From Streptomyces erythrochromogenes (GTDB taxonomy: Bacteria; Actinomycetota; Actinomycetes; Streptomycetales; Streptomycetaceae), in assembly GCF_036170895.1 (NCBI RefSeq), contig NZ_CP108036.1, positions 6,131,501-6,195,500 of the forward strand: a stretch of 64,000 nt of DNA, in the 5' to 3' direction. The notes beneath the pieces were generated by a model. The model saw only the letters and a list, made by a program, of their open reading frames with translations. It did not search any database and had not been told where the DNA came from. Positions 49,410 through 58,491 of this stretch are shown here, in pieces. Within the stretch, counting starts at the first letter, position 1. Each line of letters starts with the position of its first letter. The translations under genes and the position numbers were made by a program.

Positions 49410-50543
49410 TCACGAGGGGGTGGGGGGTGGTGCGTCGGGCCCGGCGAGCAGCCGGAACACGGCCCCGGCGGGGTCGCCCTCCTCGTGCCACCAGAGCAGG
49501 ACGCGCCAGTGCGCGGCGTCGCCCGGACAGTCCGGCGAGCTCGTGAAGCCGCGCACTAATTCGGCCGCTACGTCCTCTGCCGTCCGGTTCCTCACTTCTG
49601 TGGCGCTGTGCCAGGGATGGGCGAGCGCGTTCCACAGTCCGTCGGGGTCGCGCACGTCGAAGCGCCACACCGCGAGCCACGGGGTGACCTCCAGCATCGT
49701 GCGCACCTGTTCGGCGCCGAGGTGCAGCCGGGCCGCGATCTCGGTCTCCTCCACCGACCGGATGCGGGCGGCCACCACGGCCCGGGGCAGCAGGCGTTCG
49801 GGCAGCAGCCCCCGCGTGCGCAGGCCGACCAGTTCGTCGAAGGCCAGGTAGCGCAGGCGCAGTTCCAGCTGGCGGCCGATGTGGTCGAGGGCCTCCTCGG
49901 CGGCCTCGGCCTCCTCCGCGGCGGGAACGGCCAGCAGCAGCTGCCGGAAGTCGGACTCCGCGTCCACGGCCCAGGCCACCGCGTCCTCGGTGAAACCCAG
50001 CTCGGCGAGGCGGTCCCCGAGGAACACCTTGGCCTGGGCGAGGCCCCGCCGGTTGACGGGATCCCGCTGGTCCAGTCCCGCCCACACCTCCACCGCGGTA
50101 CGGGTCAGATCCCGGGCGCGCTCACCGGCGGCCCGCTCCATGGCGCTGGGGCCCCCGCCCGCGGCCATGCCCAGCGGGTGCCTGGGCAGCCGGTCCGCGT
50201 CGCTCAGCGGCCAGGCCAGCCACACCCCGTGGTTGATCAGCCCGCGGGCGTACCAGCGGGCGTACTCCGGGGTGTGCCGGGCGGCGCGCTCGGAGCTGCG
50301 CAGGCCCTCCTCGATGGTGGCCAGGGCGCTCGCGCGGTCCCCCGCGGCGAACCGCAGGGCGGCGCGGTCGGCGAGGCGCAGCCCGAGCAGGGCGGTGCAC
50401 TCGGGGTCGTCGTCAAGCGTGCGCAGGGCGCCGATCAGCTCGTCGAGGAGCCGTTCGTGCTCCGCCGGCTCCGCCTGCGCGGCCCCCGCCCGCACCCGCG
50501 CCCATCGGTCGTCCAGCCGAAGTACGGCCTCCCGCTGCACCAT
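49410..50543 (-). CDS. TPR-like hypothetical protein
   Basis: The 377-aa product is mostly helical: ADRAALRFAAGDRASALATIEEGLR (about 58-82) and NRRGLAQAKVFLGDRLAELGFTEDAVAWAVDAESDFR (about 163-199) look like tetratricopeptide pairs. The C-terminal half (RTRGLLPERLLPRAVVAARIRSVEE; WHSATEVRNRTAEDVAAELVRGF) is conserved-looking but unknown to me. No signal or membrane segment. It lies between the ABC permease (68 bp) and ctaA (34 bp) on one strand, so co-transcription with either is possible. No function is assigned. Confidence 0.7.
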   Translation of the reverse strand: MVQREAVLRLDDRWARVRAGAAQAEPAEHERLLDELIGALRTLDDDPECTALLGLRLADRAALRFAAGDRASALATIEEGLRSSERAARHTPEYARWYARGLINHGVWLAWPLSDADRLPRHPLGMAAGGGPSAMERAAGERARDLTRTAVEVWAGLDQRDPVNRRGLAQAKVFLGDRLAELGFTEDAVAWAVDAESDFRQLLLAVPAAEEAEAAEEALDHIGRQLELRLRYLAFDELVGLRTRGLLPERLLPRAVVAARIRSVEETEIAARLHLGAEQVRTMLEVTPWLAVWRFDVRDPDGLWNALAHPWHSATEVRNRTAEDVAAELVRGFTSSPDCPGDAAHWRVLLWWHEEGDPAGAVFRLLAGPDAPPPTPS

Positions 50544-50611
50544 GTCCGCCCCCCGGCTTCATGTGTGGAGGCGCCCATCCTCGCGGCTTCGCCGTCGCGA
50601 GGGAAAGGGTT

Positions 50612-51379
50612 TCATTCCCAGCGGAAGAGCCGCGCGGCGGCGCCCAGACCGAGCACGGCCCAGGCCGCGAGGAGGGCGGCGTCGCCCCACGGCAGCGCCG
50701 CTCCCTGCTGGAGCACCTCGCGCAGACCGTCGGACAGGGCCGAGATGGGCAGCAGCCCCAGGACGGACTGGACGCCGCCGGGGAACTTCTCCATCGGCAC
50801 GATCACCCCGCCGCCGACCAGCAGCAGCAGGAAGACCAGGTTGGCGGCGGCCAGGGTGGCCTCGGCCTTGAGCGTGCCCGCCATCAGCAGCCCGAGCCCC
50901 GAGAAGGCGGCGGTGCCCAGCAGGACCAGCGCGGCGACCGACAGCGGGTTCCCCTGCGGGGACCAGCCCAGCGCGAGGGCGATCGCCGTCAGAAGGGCGA
51001 TCTGCAGCACCTCGGTGACCAGCACGGAGAGGGTCTTGGCGGCCATCAGCGCCCAGCGCGGCAGCGGGGAGGCCCCGAGCCGCTTGAGGACCCCGTAGCG
51101 GCGGTCGAAGCCGGTGGCGATGGCCTGGCCGGTGAAGGCGGTGGACATCACGGCGAGGGCGAGGATGCCGGGGGCGAGGAAGTCCACCGGCTTCCCGGCG
51201 CCCGTGTCGACGATGTCGACGGCGGAGAACAGCACCAGGAGCAGCGCCGGGATGATCACGGTCAGCAGCAGCTGCTCGCCGTTGCGCAGCAGCATCCGGG
51301 TCTCCAGCGCCGTCTGCGCGAGGATCATGCGGGACACGGGCGCGGCCCCCGGGCGGGGGGTGAACGTACCGGCGCTCAT
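50612..51379 (-). CDS. ABC-2 type transporter permease
   Basis: The 255-aa product is an integral membrane ABC-2 permease with about six helices: NGEQLLLTVIIPALLLVLFSAV near 32-53, FLAPGILALAVMSTAFTGQAIATGF (68-92), then DRRYGVLKRLGASPLPRW, a short cytosolic segment typical of DrrB/daunorubicin-type permeases, and four more helices. Its ATG overlaps the ATPase stop by 4 bp. Together they form an exporter; the substrate is unknown. Confidence 0.9.
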   Translation of the reverse strand: MSAGTFTPRPGAAPVSRMILAQTALETRMLLRNGEQLLLTVIIPALLLVLFSAVDIVDTGAGKPVDFLAPGILALAVMSTAFTGQAIATGFDRRYGVLKRLGASPLPRWALMAAKTLSVLVTEVLQIALLTAIALALGWSPQGNPLSVAALVLLGTAAFSGLGLLMAGTLKAEATLAAANLVFLLLLVGGGVIVPMEKFPGGVQSVLGLLPISALSDGLREVLQQGAALPWGDAALLAAWAVLGLGAAARLFRWE

Positions 51380-52302
51380 GCGCGCAGCTCCTTACCGGTC
51401 AGTTCGAGGAAGACGTCTTCGAGGGTGTGCCGCTCCACCGAGAGGCTGTCCGGCATCACGCCGTTCTGCGCGCACCAGGAGGCGACGGTGGCCAGCAGCT
51501 GCGGGTCGACCTCGCCGGTCAACCGGTAGACGCCGGCGACGACCTCGGCCGCCTGGGTGCCGTCGGGCAGCGCCTTCAGCAGCGAGGCGAGGTCGAGGGA
51601 GGGGCGGCCGGTGAAGCGCAGGGTGTTCTCGGCGCCGCCCCGGCACAGCTGCTCGGGGCTGCCGTGGGCGATGACCCGGCCCGCGTCCACGATGGCCACC
51701 TCGTCCGCGAGCTGCTCGGCCTCGTCCATGTGGTGCGTGGTGAGGACGACGGTGACCCCGTCCGCGCGCAGTTCCCGTACAAGGTCCCAGGTGGCGCGGC
51801 GGGCCTGCGGGTCCAGGCCGGCGGTGGGCTCGTCGAGGAAGACCATCTCGGGGCGGCCCACGACGGCCATGGCCAGGGCGAGGCGCTGCTGCTGGCCGCC
51901 GGAGAGCCGGCGGTAGGGGGTGCGGCCGCAGCTGCCCAGTCCGAGGCGTTCCACCAGGACCTCGGGGTCGAGCGGGTCGGCGTACAGCTTGGCCATGTGG
52001 CGCAGCATCTCGACGGCGCGGGCCCCGGAGTAGACGCCTCCGGACTGGAGCATCACACCGATCCGCGGGCGCAGCGCCTCGGCCTGGGCGACCGGGTCGA
52101 GGCCGAGGACGCGGACGGTGCCGGCGTCGGGGCGGTGGTAGCCCTCGCAGGTCTCGACCGTGGTCGTCTTGCCCGCGCCGTTGGGACCGAGGACCGCGGT
52201 GACGGAGGCCCTGCGGACGGTGAGGTCCAGTCCGTCCACCGCCGTCTTGGCGCCGTACCGCTTCACCAGTCCGCGGATCTCCACGGCGGGGTCGTTGCTC
52301 AT
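51376..52302 (-). CDS. ABC transporter ATP-binding protein
   Basis: The 308-aa product is the ATPase of an ABC-2 exporter. Walker A is GPNGAGKT (39-46), the signature LSGGQQQRLALAMA is at about 140, Walker B MVFLDEPTAGLDP at about 158-170, and the switch histidine lies in VVLTTHHMDEAEQL. A C-terminal regulatory extension (about 225-308) is as in DrrA-type proteins. The ATG at 52302 (MSNDPAVEI) is the family start; the longer open frame reaching 52611 is non-conserved. It is divergent from sufR across a 396-bp region. Confidence 0.93.
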   Translation of the reverse strand: MSNDPAVEIRGLVKRYGAKTAVDGLDLTVRRASVTAVLGPNGAGKTTTVETCEGYHRPDAGTVRVLGLDPVAQAEALRPRIGVMLQSGGVYSGARAVEMLRHMAKLYADPLDPEVLVERLGLGSCGRTPYRRLSGGQQQRLALAMAVVGRPEMVFLDEPTAGLDPQARRATWDLVRELRADGVTVVLTTHHMDEAEQLADEVAIVDAGRVIAHGSPEQLCRGGAENTLRFTGRPSLDLASLLKALPDGTQAAEVVAGVYRLTGEVDPQLLATVASWCAQNGVMPDSLSVERHTLEDVFLELTGKELRA

Positions 52303-52698
52303 GGTGGGTGAGTCTACGGAGCCGCGGGAAGGGCCTCGGGTGCCGGGTGGCCGGGAGCCGGGCCCCCGAAATGGGGAGCGGCAGGGGTCCGGGCACCTGG
52401 GATTCGAACGCCAGGTAGCGAAAATGGCTTTTTTCAGTCCGGTGGGCCCGTACGGCCCATCCGGTTTCGGTGATCTTTTCGAGAAGTCGATGTTCGCGGC
52501 GCCTGGAACCACCGCGGGTGCATCAGCGCTGGTGGGAGCCGTCCGGCGGGCTCTGAAATGCATTCGGGGGGTTAGCGGAGCGGCCCCCTCCGAATAACTC
52601 TCCGTAGACAAATAAGGTAACCCTTAGTGATGGAGGCCACCAGGCGTGGCGTCCGTCACGGCTTGTCCGGGCTCGGTTAATTACGCAACAATGGCGTT
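52303..52698. promoter_or_regulatory. 396-bp intergenic region, ABC exporter / sufR
   Basis: There is no gene here. It is less GC-rich than its surroundings (poly-T near 52430, CCGAATAACTC and TAGACAAATAAGG near 52590-52620). It holds a palindrome TAAGG-TAAC-CCTTA (52613-52626), a TTAATTA stretch at 52677-52683 that may be the sufR -10 region, and the SufR operator at 52686. Confidence 0.6.
52613..52626. promoter_or_regulatory. palindrome TAAGG-TAAC-CCTTA, DtxR-box-like
   Basis: A perfect 5-bp inverted repeat lies in the region upstream of sufR. Extended to 19 bp it matches 14 of 19 positions of the DtxR/IdeR iron box TWAGGTWAGSCTWACCTWA, with the left half strong and the right half poor. 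Confidence 0.3.
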
Positions 52699-52699
52699 G
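52686..52699. promoter_or_regulatory. SufR operator CAAC-N6-GTTG
   Basis: CAAC-AATGGC-GTTG matches exactly the inverted repeat CAAC-N6-GTTG known for SufR repressors. Its last base is the first base of the sufR GTG start codon and a TTAATTA sequence lies just before it, so bound SufR would block transcription start of its own operon. Confidence 0.85.
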
Positions 52700-53460
52700 T
52701 GAAATACGGCGAACGGCAGAACGAGGCCCCCCAGGGGGAGCTCACCACCGGGGAGCGGTCAACCCGCGACCGGGTGGCGCGCTCCATCCTGGACCACGGT
52801 CCGTCCACCGTCGCCGACCTCGCCCAGCGCCTCGGCCTCACCCAGGCCGCCGTCCGCCGCCACCTCGACACGCTCGTCGCCGACGACGTGGTCGAAGCCC
52901 GTGAGCAGCGCGTGTACGGAGCGCGGACCCGAGGTCGGCCCGCCAAGGTCTTCGCGCTCACCGACTGCGGTCGCGACGCCTTCGACCAGTCCTACGACAC
53001 GCTCGCCGCGGACGCCCTGCGCTGGATCGCGCAGTCCGTCGGCGGCGGCGAGCAGGGCGAGGCGGCCGTCGCCGCCTTCGCCAGGGCGCGGATGGAGTCG
53101 CAGGCGCAGACCTACCGGGAGGCCGTCGAGGCGGCCGCCCCCGAGGGCCGCGCGGAGGCCCTTGCCAAGGCGTTGACGCAGGACGGGTACGCTGCTACGG
53201 CGAAGAGCGCTCCCGGTCCGCACAGCGGTGAACAGCTCTGCCAGCACCACTGCCCGGTCGCCCACGTGGCCGAGCAGTTCCCGCAGCTCTGCGAGGCGGA
53301 GACCGAGGTCTTCTCCCGTCTGCTCGGGACGCACGTGCAGCGCCTCGCCACGATCGCCCACGGCGACGGAGTGTGCACGACGTTCATTCCGCGAAGCGCG
53401 GGCACCACACAGACCGACACATCAGTATCTGCAAGTACGGCCGGGAGGAACCCCGCATGA
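52699..53460 (+). CDS. sufR: iron-sulfur cluster-sensing repressor SufR
   Basis: The 253-aa product represses the suf operon when its Fe-S cluster is intact. A winged helix is at about 24-88 ([24 protein letters not shown], then the wing [15 protein letters not shown]). Cluster cysteines are C181, C185 and C198 ([10 protein letters not shown]...C), with C226 further on. The start is GTG 52699, embedded in its own operator and without a Shine-Dalgarno, which suggests a leaderless transcript. Its TGA overlaps the sufB ATG. The C-terminal about 25 residues are low-complexity. Confidence 0.95.
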   Translation: MKYGERQNEAPQGELTTGERSTRDRVARSILDHGPSTVADLAQRLGLTQAAVRRHLDTLVADDVVEAREQRVYGARTRGRPAKVFALTDCGRDAFDQSYDTLAADALRWIAQSVGGGEQGEAAVAAFARARMESQAQTYREAVEAAAPEGRAEALAKALTQDGYAATAKSAPGPHSGEQLCQHHCPVAHVAEQFPQLCEAETEVFSRLLGTHVQRLATIAHGDGVCTTFIPRSAGTTQTDTSVSASTAGRNPA

Positions 53461-54872
53461 CCACGGAGACTGCTCACCCTGAGCTCGATGGCCTGGGCAC
53501 CTATGAATACGGCTGGGCCGACTCCGACGCGGCCGGTGCCGCTGCCAAGCGGGGTCTGTCCGAGGACGTCGTCCGCGACATCTCGGCGAAGAAGTCCGAG
53601 CCGGAGTGGATGCTGAACCTCCGCCTCAAGGGCCTCAAGCTCTTCGATCGCAAGCCCATGCCGATGTGGGGCTCCGACCTCTCGGGCATCGACTTCAACA
53701 ACATCAAGTACTTCGTGCGCTCCACCGAGAAGCAGGCCGCTTCCTGGGAGGAACTGCCCGAGGACATCAAGAACACGTACGACAAGCTCGGCATCCCGGA
53801 GGCGGAGAAGCAGCGCCTCGTCGCCGGTGTCGCGGCCCAGTACGAGTCCGAGGTCGTCTACCACCAGATCCGTGAGGACCTGGAGGAGCAGGGCGTGATC
53901 TTCCTCGACACGGACACCGCGCTCAAGGAGCACCCGGAGCTCTTCCAGGAGTACTTCGGCACGGTCATCCCGGTCGGCGACAACAAGTTCGCGTCGCTGA
54001 ACACCGCGGTGTGGTCCGGCGGCTCCTTCATCTACGTCCCCAAGGGTGTCCACGTGGACATCCCGCTCCAGGCCTACTTCCGCATCAACACGGAGAACAT
54101 GGGCCAGTTCGAGCGGACGCTGATCATCGTCGACGAGGACGCCTACGTCCACTACGTCGAGGGCTGCACCGCCCCGATCTACTCCTCGGACTCGCTGCAC
54201 AGCGCCGTCGTCGAGATCATCGTCAAGAAGGGCGGCCGCTGCCGCTACACGACGATCCAGAACTGGTCGAACAACGTCTACAACCTGGTCACCAAGCGCG
54301 CCGTGGCGTACGAGGGCGCGACCATGGAGTGGATCGACGGCAACATCGGTTCCAAGGTCACCATGAAGTACCCGGCCGTCTACCTGATGGGCGAGCACGC
54401 CAAGGGCGAGACCCTGTCCATCGCCTTCGCGGGCGAGGGCCAGCACCAGGACGCCGGATCCAAGATGGTCCACATGGCGCCGAACACCTCCTCGAACATC
54501 GTCTCCAAGTCGGTGGCCCGTGGCGGTGGCCGCACCTCCTACCGCGGTCTGGTCGAGATCGGCGAGGGCGCCTCCGGCTCCAAGTCCAACGTCCTGTGCG
54601 ACGCGCTGCTCGTGGACACGATCTCCCGCTCGGACACGTACCCGTACGTGGACGTCCGCGAGGACGACGTGACGATGGGCCACGAGGCCACCGTCTCCAA
54701 GGTCTCCGACGACCAGCTCTTCTACCTGATGCAGCGCGGCCTCACCGAGTTCGAGGCCATGGCCATGATCGTGCGCGGCTTCGTCGAGCCGATCGCGAAG
54801 GAGCTGCCCATGGAGTACGCGCTGGAGCTCAACCGGCTGATCGAGCTGCAGATGGAGGGTTCGGTCGGCTAG
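53457..54872 (+). CDS. sufB: Fe-S cluster assembly scaffold SufB
   Basis: The 471-aa product is the scaffold on which SUF builds clusters, with SufC and SufD. It has the right-handed beta-helix core: VYVGDG-like stretch replaced here by [15 protein letters not shown] (about 197-211), [14 protein letters not shown] with the conserved cysteine (about 229-242), and [19 protein letters not shown] (about 341-359). The ATG overlaps the sufR stop, after GGGAGGA, so SUF synthesis is coupled to the repressor's translation. Confidence 0.98.
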   Translation: MTTETAHPELDGLGTYEYGWADSDAAGAAAKRGLSEDVVRDISAKKSEPEWMLNLRLKGLKLFDRKPMPMWGSDLSGIDFNNIKYFVRSTEKQAASWEELPEDIKNTYDKLGIPEAEKQRLVAGVAAQYESEVVYHQIREDLEEQGVIFLDTDTALKEHPELFQEYFGTVIPVGDNKFASLNTAVWSGGSFIYVPKGVHVDIPLQAYFRINTENMGQFERTLIIVDEDAYVHYVEGCTAPIYSSDSLHSAVVEIIVKKGGRCRYTTIQNWSNNVYNLVTKRAVAYEGATMEWIDGNIGSKVTMKYPAVYLMGEHAKGETLSIAFAGEGQHQDAGSKMVHMAPNTSSNIVSKSVARGGGRTSYRGLVEIGEGASGSKSNVLCDALLVDTISRSDTYPYVDVREDDVTMGHEATVSKVSDDQLFYLMQRGLTEFEAMAMIVRGFVEPIAKELPMEYALELNRLIELQMEGSVG

Positions 54873-54945
54873 TCCGACCGCCCCGCCCGCAGCAATCCAC
54901 AGACGCAGACCTGCTTCTTTTAAGAGAGCGAGCAAGACGACAGCC

Positions 54946-56124
54946 ATGGCTGAGGCTCAGAACATTCCGGCGGGCTCCACCACCGCCGGCGCGATCGCGG
55001 TGGCCGCCGAGTCCACCGTCGCCACCCGGATGAGCGCGCCCCCGTCCTTCGACGTGGCCGACTTCCCGGTCCCGCACGGCCGCGAGGAGGAGTGGCGCTT
55101 CACGCCGCTCGCCCGCCTCAAGGGCCTGCACGACGGCACCGCTGTCGCGGACGGCACCATGAAGGCCCAGATCGACGCGCCCGAGGGCGTGACCGTCGAG
55201 TCCGTGGAGCGCGGCGACGAGCGGATCGGCAAGGCCGGCACCCCCGTCGACCGGGTCGCCGCACAGGCGTTCTCCTCCTTCGCCAAGGCCACGGTCATCA
55301 CCGTGCCCAAGGAGACCGTGCTCGCCGAGCCCATCCGGGTCGCCCTGCACGGCGAGGGCGGCACGACCTTCGGTCACACCGTCTTCGACGTGAAGCCCTT
55401 CGCCGAGGCGATCATCGTGATCGACCACACCGGTGACGGCGTGCGCGCCGCCAACGTCGACATCCTCGTCGGCGACGGCGCCAAGGTGACCTTCGTGTCC
55501 GTCCAGGACTGGGACGACACCGCGGTCCACACCTCGCAGCACAACGCCCTCGTCGGCCGCGACGCCGGCTTCAAGTCCGTCGTCGTCACCTTCGGCGGCG
55601 ACCTCGTCCGCCTGCACCCGCGCGTCACCTACGCGGGCCCCGGCGGCGAGGCCGAGATGCTCGGCGTGTACTTCACCGACGCCGGCCAGCACCAGGAGCA
55701 CCGCCTCCTGGTCACGCACGACGCCCCGCACTGCAAGTCGAACGTGGTCTACAAGGGCGCGCTGCAGGGCCAGGACGCCCACGCCGTCTGGATCGGCGAC
55801 GTGCTCATCGAGAAGAGCGCCGAGGGCACCGACACGTACGAGATGAACCGCAACCTCGTCCTCACGGACGGCGCGCGGGTCGACTCCGTGCCGAACCTGG
55901 AGATCGAGACCGGCGAGATCGTCGGCGCCGGCCACGCCTCCGCGACCGGCCGCTTCGACGACGAGCAGCTCTTCTACCTGCAGGCCCGCGGCATCCCGGC
56001 CGACGAGGCCCGCCGCCTGGTCGTCCGCGGCTTCTTCGCCGAGCTCGTCCAGCAGATCGGTGTCGACGACATCGAGGAGCGCCTGATCACCAAGATCGAG
56101 GCCGAGCTCCAGGGTTCCGTCTGA
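54946..56124 (+). CDS. sufD: Fe-S cluster assembly protein SufD
   Basis: The 392-aa product is SufD, the beta-helix partner of SufB. PHGREEEWRFTPL (about 43-55) is the conserved N-terminal stretch, and DAPHCKSNVVYKGALQGQD (about 261-279) with the histidine facing SufB follows. Its stop overlaps the ATG of the Rieske ferredoxin. The first about 25 residues are an Ala/Thr-rich extension. Function follows from its place in the operon and from the family. Confidence 0.97.
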   Translation: MAEAQNIPAGSTTAGAIAVAAESTVATRMSAPPSFDVADFPVPHGREEEWRFTPLARLKGLHDGTAVADGTMKAQIDAPEGVTVESVERGDERIGKAGTPVDRVAAQAFSSFAKATVITVPKETVLAEPIRVALHGEGGTTFGHTVFDVKPFAEAIIVIDHTGDGVRAANVDILVGDGAKVTFVSVQDWDDTAVHTSQHNALVGRDAGFKSVVVTFGGDLVRLHPRVTYAGPGGEAEMLGVYFTDAGQHQEHRLLVTHDAPHCKSNVVYKGALQGQDAHAVWIGDVLIEKSAEGTDTYEMNRNLVLTDGARVDSVPNLEIETGEIVGAGHASATGRFDDEQLFYLQARGIPADEARRLVVRGFFAELVQQIGVDDIEERLITKIEAELQGSV

Positions 56125-56441
56125 TGAATTACGTCAAGGCCTGTGCGCTGAGCGAGCTGGAGGAGAACACCCCCAAGCGGGTGGAACTCGACGGCACGCC
56201 GGTGTCCATCGTCTCCACCGACGGGGAGGTGTTCGCGATCAACGACATCTGCTCGCACGCGAACGTCTCGCTCTCGGAGGGCGAGGTCGAGGACTGCATG
56301 ATCGAGTGCTGGCTGCACGGGTCGGCCTTCGACCTGCGCACCGGCAAGCCCTCCGGTCTGCCCGCGACGCGCCCCGTTCCCGTATACCCCGTAAAGATCG
56401 AAGGGGACGACGTGCTCGTCTCCCTCACCCAGGAGTCCTGA
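56124..56441 (+). CDS. Rieske-type ferredoxin of the suf operon
   Basis: The 105-aa product is a soluble Rieske [2Fe-2S] ferredoxin: C43-x-H45 in DICSHANVSLSEG and C62-x2-H65 in ECWLHGSAFD, without the disulfide cysteines of the exported type at 21358. It resembles ferredoxin components of non-heme oxygenases. It starts inside the last codon of sufD and ends 7 bp before sufC, so it is made together with the SUF complex. It may be an electron donor to SUF or a first client; that is inference. Confidence 0.93.
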   Translation: MNYVKACALSELEENTPKRVELDGTPVSIVSTDGEVFAINDICSHANVSLSEGEVEDCMIECWLHGSAFDLRTGKPSGLPATRPVPVYPVKIEGDDVLVSLTQES

Positions 56442-56448
56442 GGTATCC

Positions 56449-57216
56449 ATGGCAACGCTTGAAATCCACGACCTGCACGTCTCCGTCGAGGCCGAGAACG
56501 GCGCCCGCGAGATCCTCAAGGGCGTCGACCTCACCGTCAAGCAGGGTGAGACGCACGCCATCATGGGTCCGAACGGCTCCGGCAAGTCCACCCTGGCGTA
56601 CTCGCTGGCCGGTCACCCGAAGTACACGATCACCCGTGGCACCGTGACCCTCGACGGCGAGGACGTCCTCGAGATGTCCGTCGACGAGCGCGCCCGCGCC
56701 GGCGTCTTCCTCGCGATGCAGTACCCGGTCGAGGTCCCCGGTGTCTCGGTCTCCAACTTCCTGCGCACCTCCGCCACCGCCATCCGCGGCGAGGCCCCCA
56801 AGCTGCGCACCTGGGTGAAGGAGGTCAAGTCCGCGATGGAGCAGCTCCAGATGGACCCGGCCTTCGCCGAGCGCAACGTCAACGAGGGCTTCTCCGGCGG
56901 TGAGAAGAAGCGCCACGAGATCCTGCAGCTGGAGCTCCTGAAGCCGAAGATCGCGATCCTCGACGAGACCGACTCCGGTCTCGACGTCGACGCCCTGCGC
57001 CAGGTCTCCGAGGGCGTCAACCGCGTCCGCGCGACCGGCGAGGTCGGCACGCTGCTGATCACGCACTACACGCGGATCCTCCGCTACATCAAGCCCGACT
57101 TCGTCCACGTCTTCTCCGAGGGCCGCATCGCCGAGTCCGGTGGCGCCGAACTCGCCGACAAGCTGGAGGCCGAAGGCTACGAGTCGTACAGCACGAAGGG
57201 TGGCGCGACCGCGTGA
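56449..57216 (+). CDS. sufC: Fe-S assembly ATPase SufC
   Basis: The 255-aa product is the ABC-type ATPase of SUF. Walker A GPNGSGKST is at 40-48, the signature FSGGEKKRHEILQL at about 147-160, Walker B IAILDETDSGLD at about 168-179. It is cytosolic, not a transporter, and drives conformational change in SufBD. The ATG at 56449 follows GAGG. It overlaps sufS by 4 bp. Confidence 0.98.
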   Translation: MATLEIHDLHVSVEAENGAREILKGVDLTVKQGETHAIMGPNGSGKSTLAYSLAGHPKYTITRGTVTLDGEDVLEMSVDERARAGVFLAMQYPVEVPGVSVSNFLRTSATAIRGEAPKLRTWVKEVKSAMEQLQMDPAFAERNVNEGFSGGEKKRHEILQLELLKPKIAILDETDSGLDVDALRQVSEGVNRVRATGEVGTLLITHYTRILRYIKPDFVHVFSEGRIAESGGAELADKLEAEGYESYSTKGGATA

Positions 57217-58469
57217 CACAGTTGCCTGGCCTCCTCGACATCGAGGCGATCCGAAAGGACTTCCCCCTTCTGGATCGTGTGGTCCACGACGGGAAGAAGA
57301 TCGTTTACCTGGACAACGCGGCGACCTCGCAGAAGCCGCGCCAGGTGCTCGACGCGCTGAACGAGTACTACGAGCAGCACAACGCCAACGTCCACCGTGG
57401 CGTGCACGTGCTCGCCGAGGAGGCCACGGCGCTGTACGAGGGCGCCCGCGACAAGGTCGCCGCCTTCATCAACGCGCCGAGCCGCGACGAGGTGATCTTC
57501 ACCAAGAACGCCTCGGAGTCGCTCAACCTCGTCGCGAACATGCTCGGCTGGGCGGACGAGCCCTATCGGGTCGACCGCGAGACCGAGATCGCCATCACGG
57601 AGATGGAGCACCACTCCAACATCGTGCCGTGGCAGCTGCTCGCGCAGCGCACCGGCGCGAAGCTGAAGTGGTTCGGCCTCACCGACGACGGCCGGCTCGA
57701 CCTGTCCAACATCGAAGAGGTCATCACGGAGAAGACGAAGATCGTCTCCTTCACGCTGGTCTCCAACATCATGGGCACGGTCAACCCGGTCGAGGCGATC
57801 GTCCGGCGCGCCCAGGACGTCGGCGCGCTGGTGCTGATCGACGCCTCCCAGGCCGCCCCGCACATGCCGCTGGACGTGCAGGCGCTCGGCGCCGACTTCG
57901 TGGCCTTCACCGGCCACAAGATGTGCGGCCCGACCGGCATCGGCGTCCTGTGGGGCCGCCAGGAGCTCCTGGAGGACCTGCCGCCGTTCCTCGGCGGCGG
58001 CGAGATGATCGAGACCGTGTCGATGCACGCCTCGACCTACGCCCCGGCGCCGCACAAGTTCGAGGCCGGTACGCCCCCGATCGCCCAGGCCGTCGGCCTC
58101 GGCGCGGCCGTGGACTACCTGACCGCGATCGGCATGGACAAGATCGCCGCGCACGAGCACGCGATCACCGAGTACGCGATCAAGCGCCTCGCCGAGGTGC
58201 CCGACCTGCGGATCATCGGCCCCACCACGGCCGAGGACCGCGGAGCCGCGATCTCCTTCGTGCTCGGCGACATCCACCCGCATGACGTCGGCCAGGTCCT
58301 GGACGAGCAGGGCATCGCGGTCCGCGTGGGACACCACTGCGCGCGCCCCGTCTGCCTGCGCTACGGAATTCCCGCGACGACGCGAGCGTCTTTCTACCTG
58401 TACTCCTCTCCGGCCGACGTCGACGCGCTGATCGACGGGCTGGAGCACGTACGGAACTTCTTCGGCTGA
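57213..58469 (+). CDS. sufS: cysteine desulfurase SufS
   Basis: The 418-aa product is a type II cysteine desulfurase that takes sulfur from L-cysteine for cluster building. PLP-binding lysine is K236 in TGHKMCGPTG (233-242), ITEMEHHSN is at 128-136, and the active-site cysteine is C376 in RVGHHCARP (371-379). GTG 57213 overlaps sufC (GTGA). The next gene, sufU, is its usual sulfur acceptor in Gram-positives. Confidence 0.98.
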   Translation: MTQLPGLLDIEAIRKDFPLLDRVVHDGKKIVYLDNAATSQKPRQVLDALNEYYEQHNANVHRGVHVLAEEATALYEGARDKVAAFINAPSRDEVIFTKNASESLNLVANMLGWADEPYRVDRETEIAITEMEHHSNIVPWQLLAQRTGAKLKWFGLTDDGRLDLSNIEEVITEKTKIVSFTLVSNIMGTVNPVEAIVRRAQDVGALVLIDASQAAPHMPLDVQALGADFVAFTGHKMCGPTGIGVLWGRQELLEDLPPFLGGGEMIETVSMHASTYAPAPHKFEAGTPPIAQAVGLGAAVDYLTAIGMDKIAAHEHAITEYAIKRLAEVPDLRIIGPTTAEDRGAAISFVLGDIHPHDVGQVLDEQGIAVRVGHHCARPVCLRYGIPATTRASFYLYSSPADVDALIDGLEHVRNFFG

Positions 58470-58491
58470 CGGACGAGGCGACGAGGACGCA

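Noticed and set aside
52303..52611. N-terminal extension of the ABC ATPase (start at 52611)
   Set aside because: The added 103 residues have no family similarity and overlap the sufR regulatory region; MSNDPAVEI at 52302 is the natural start.
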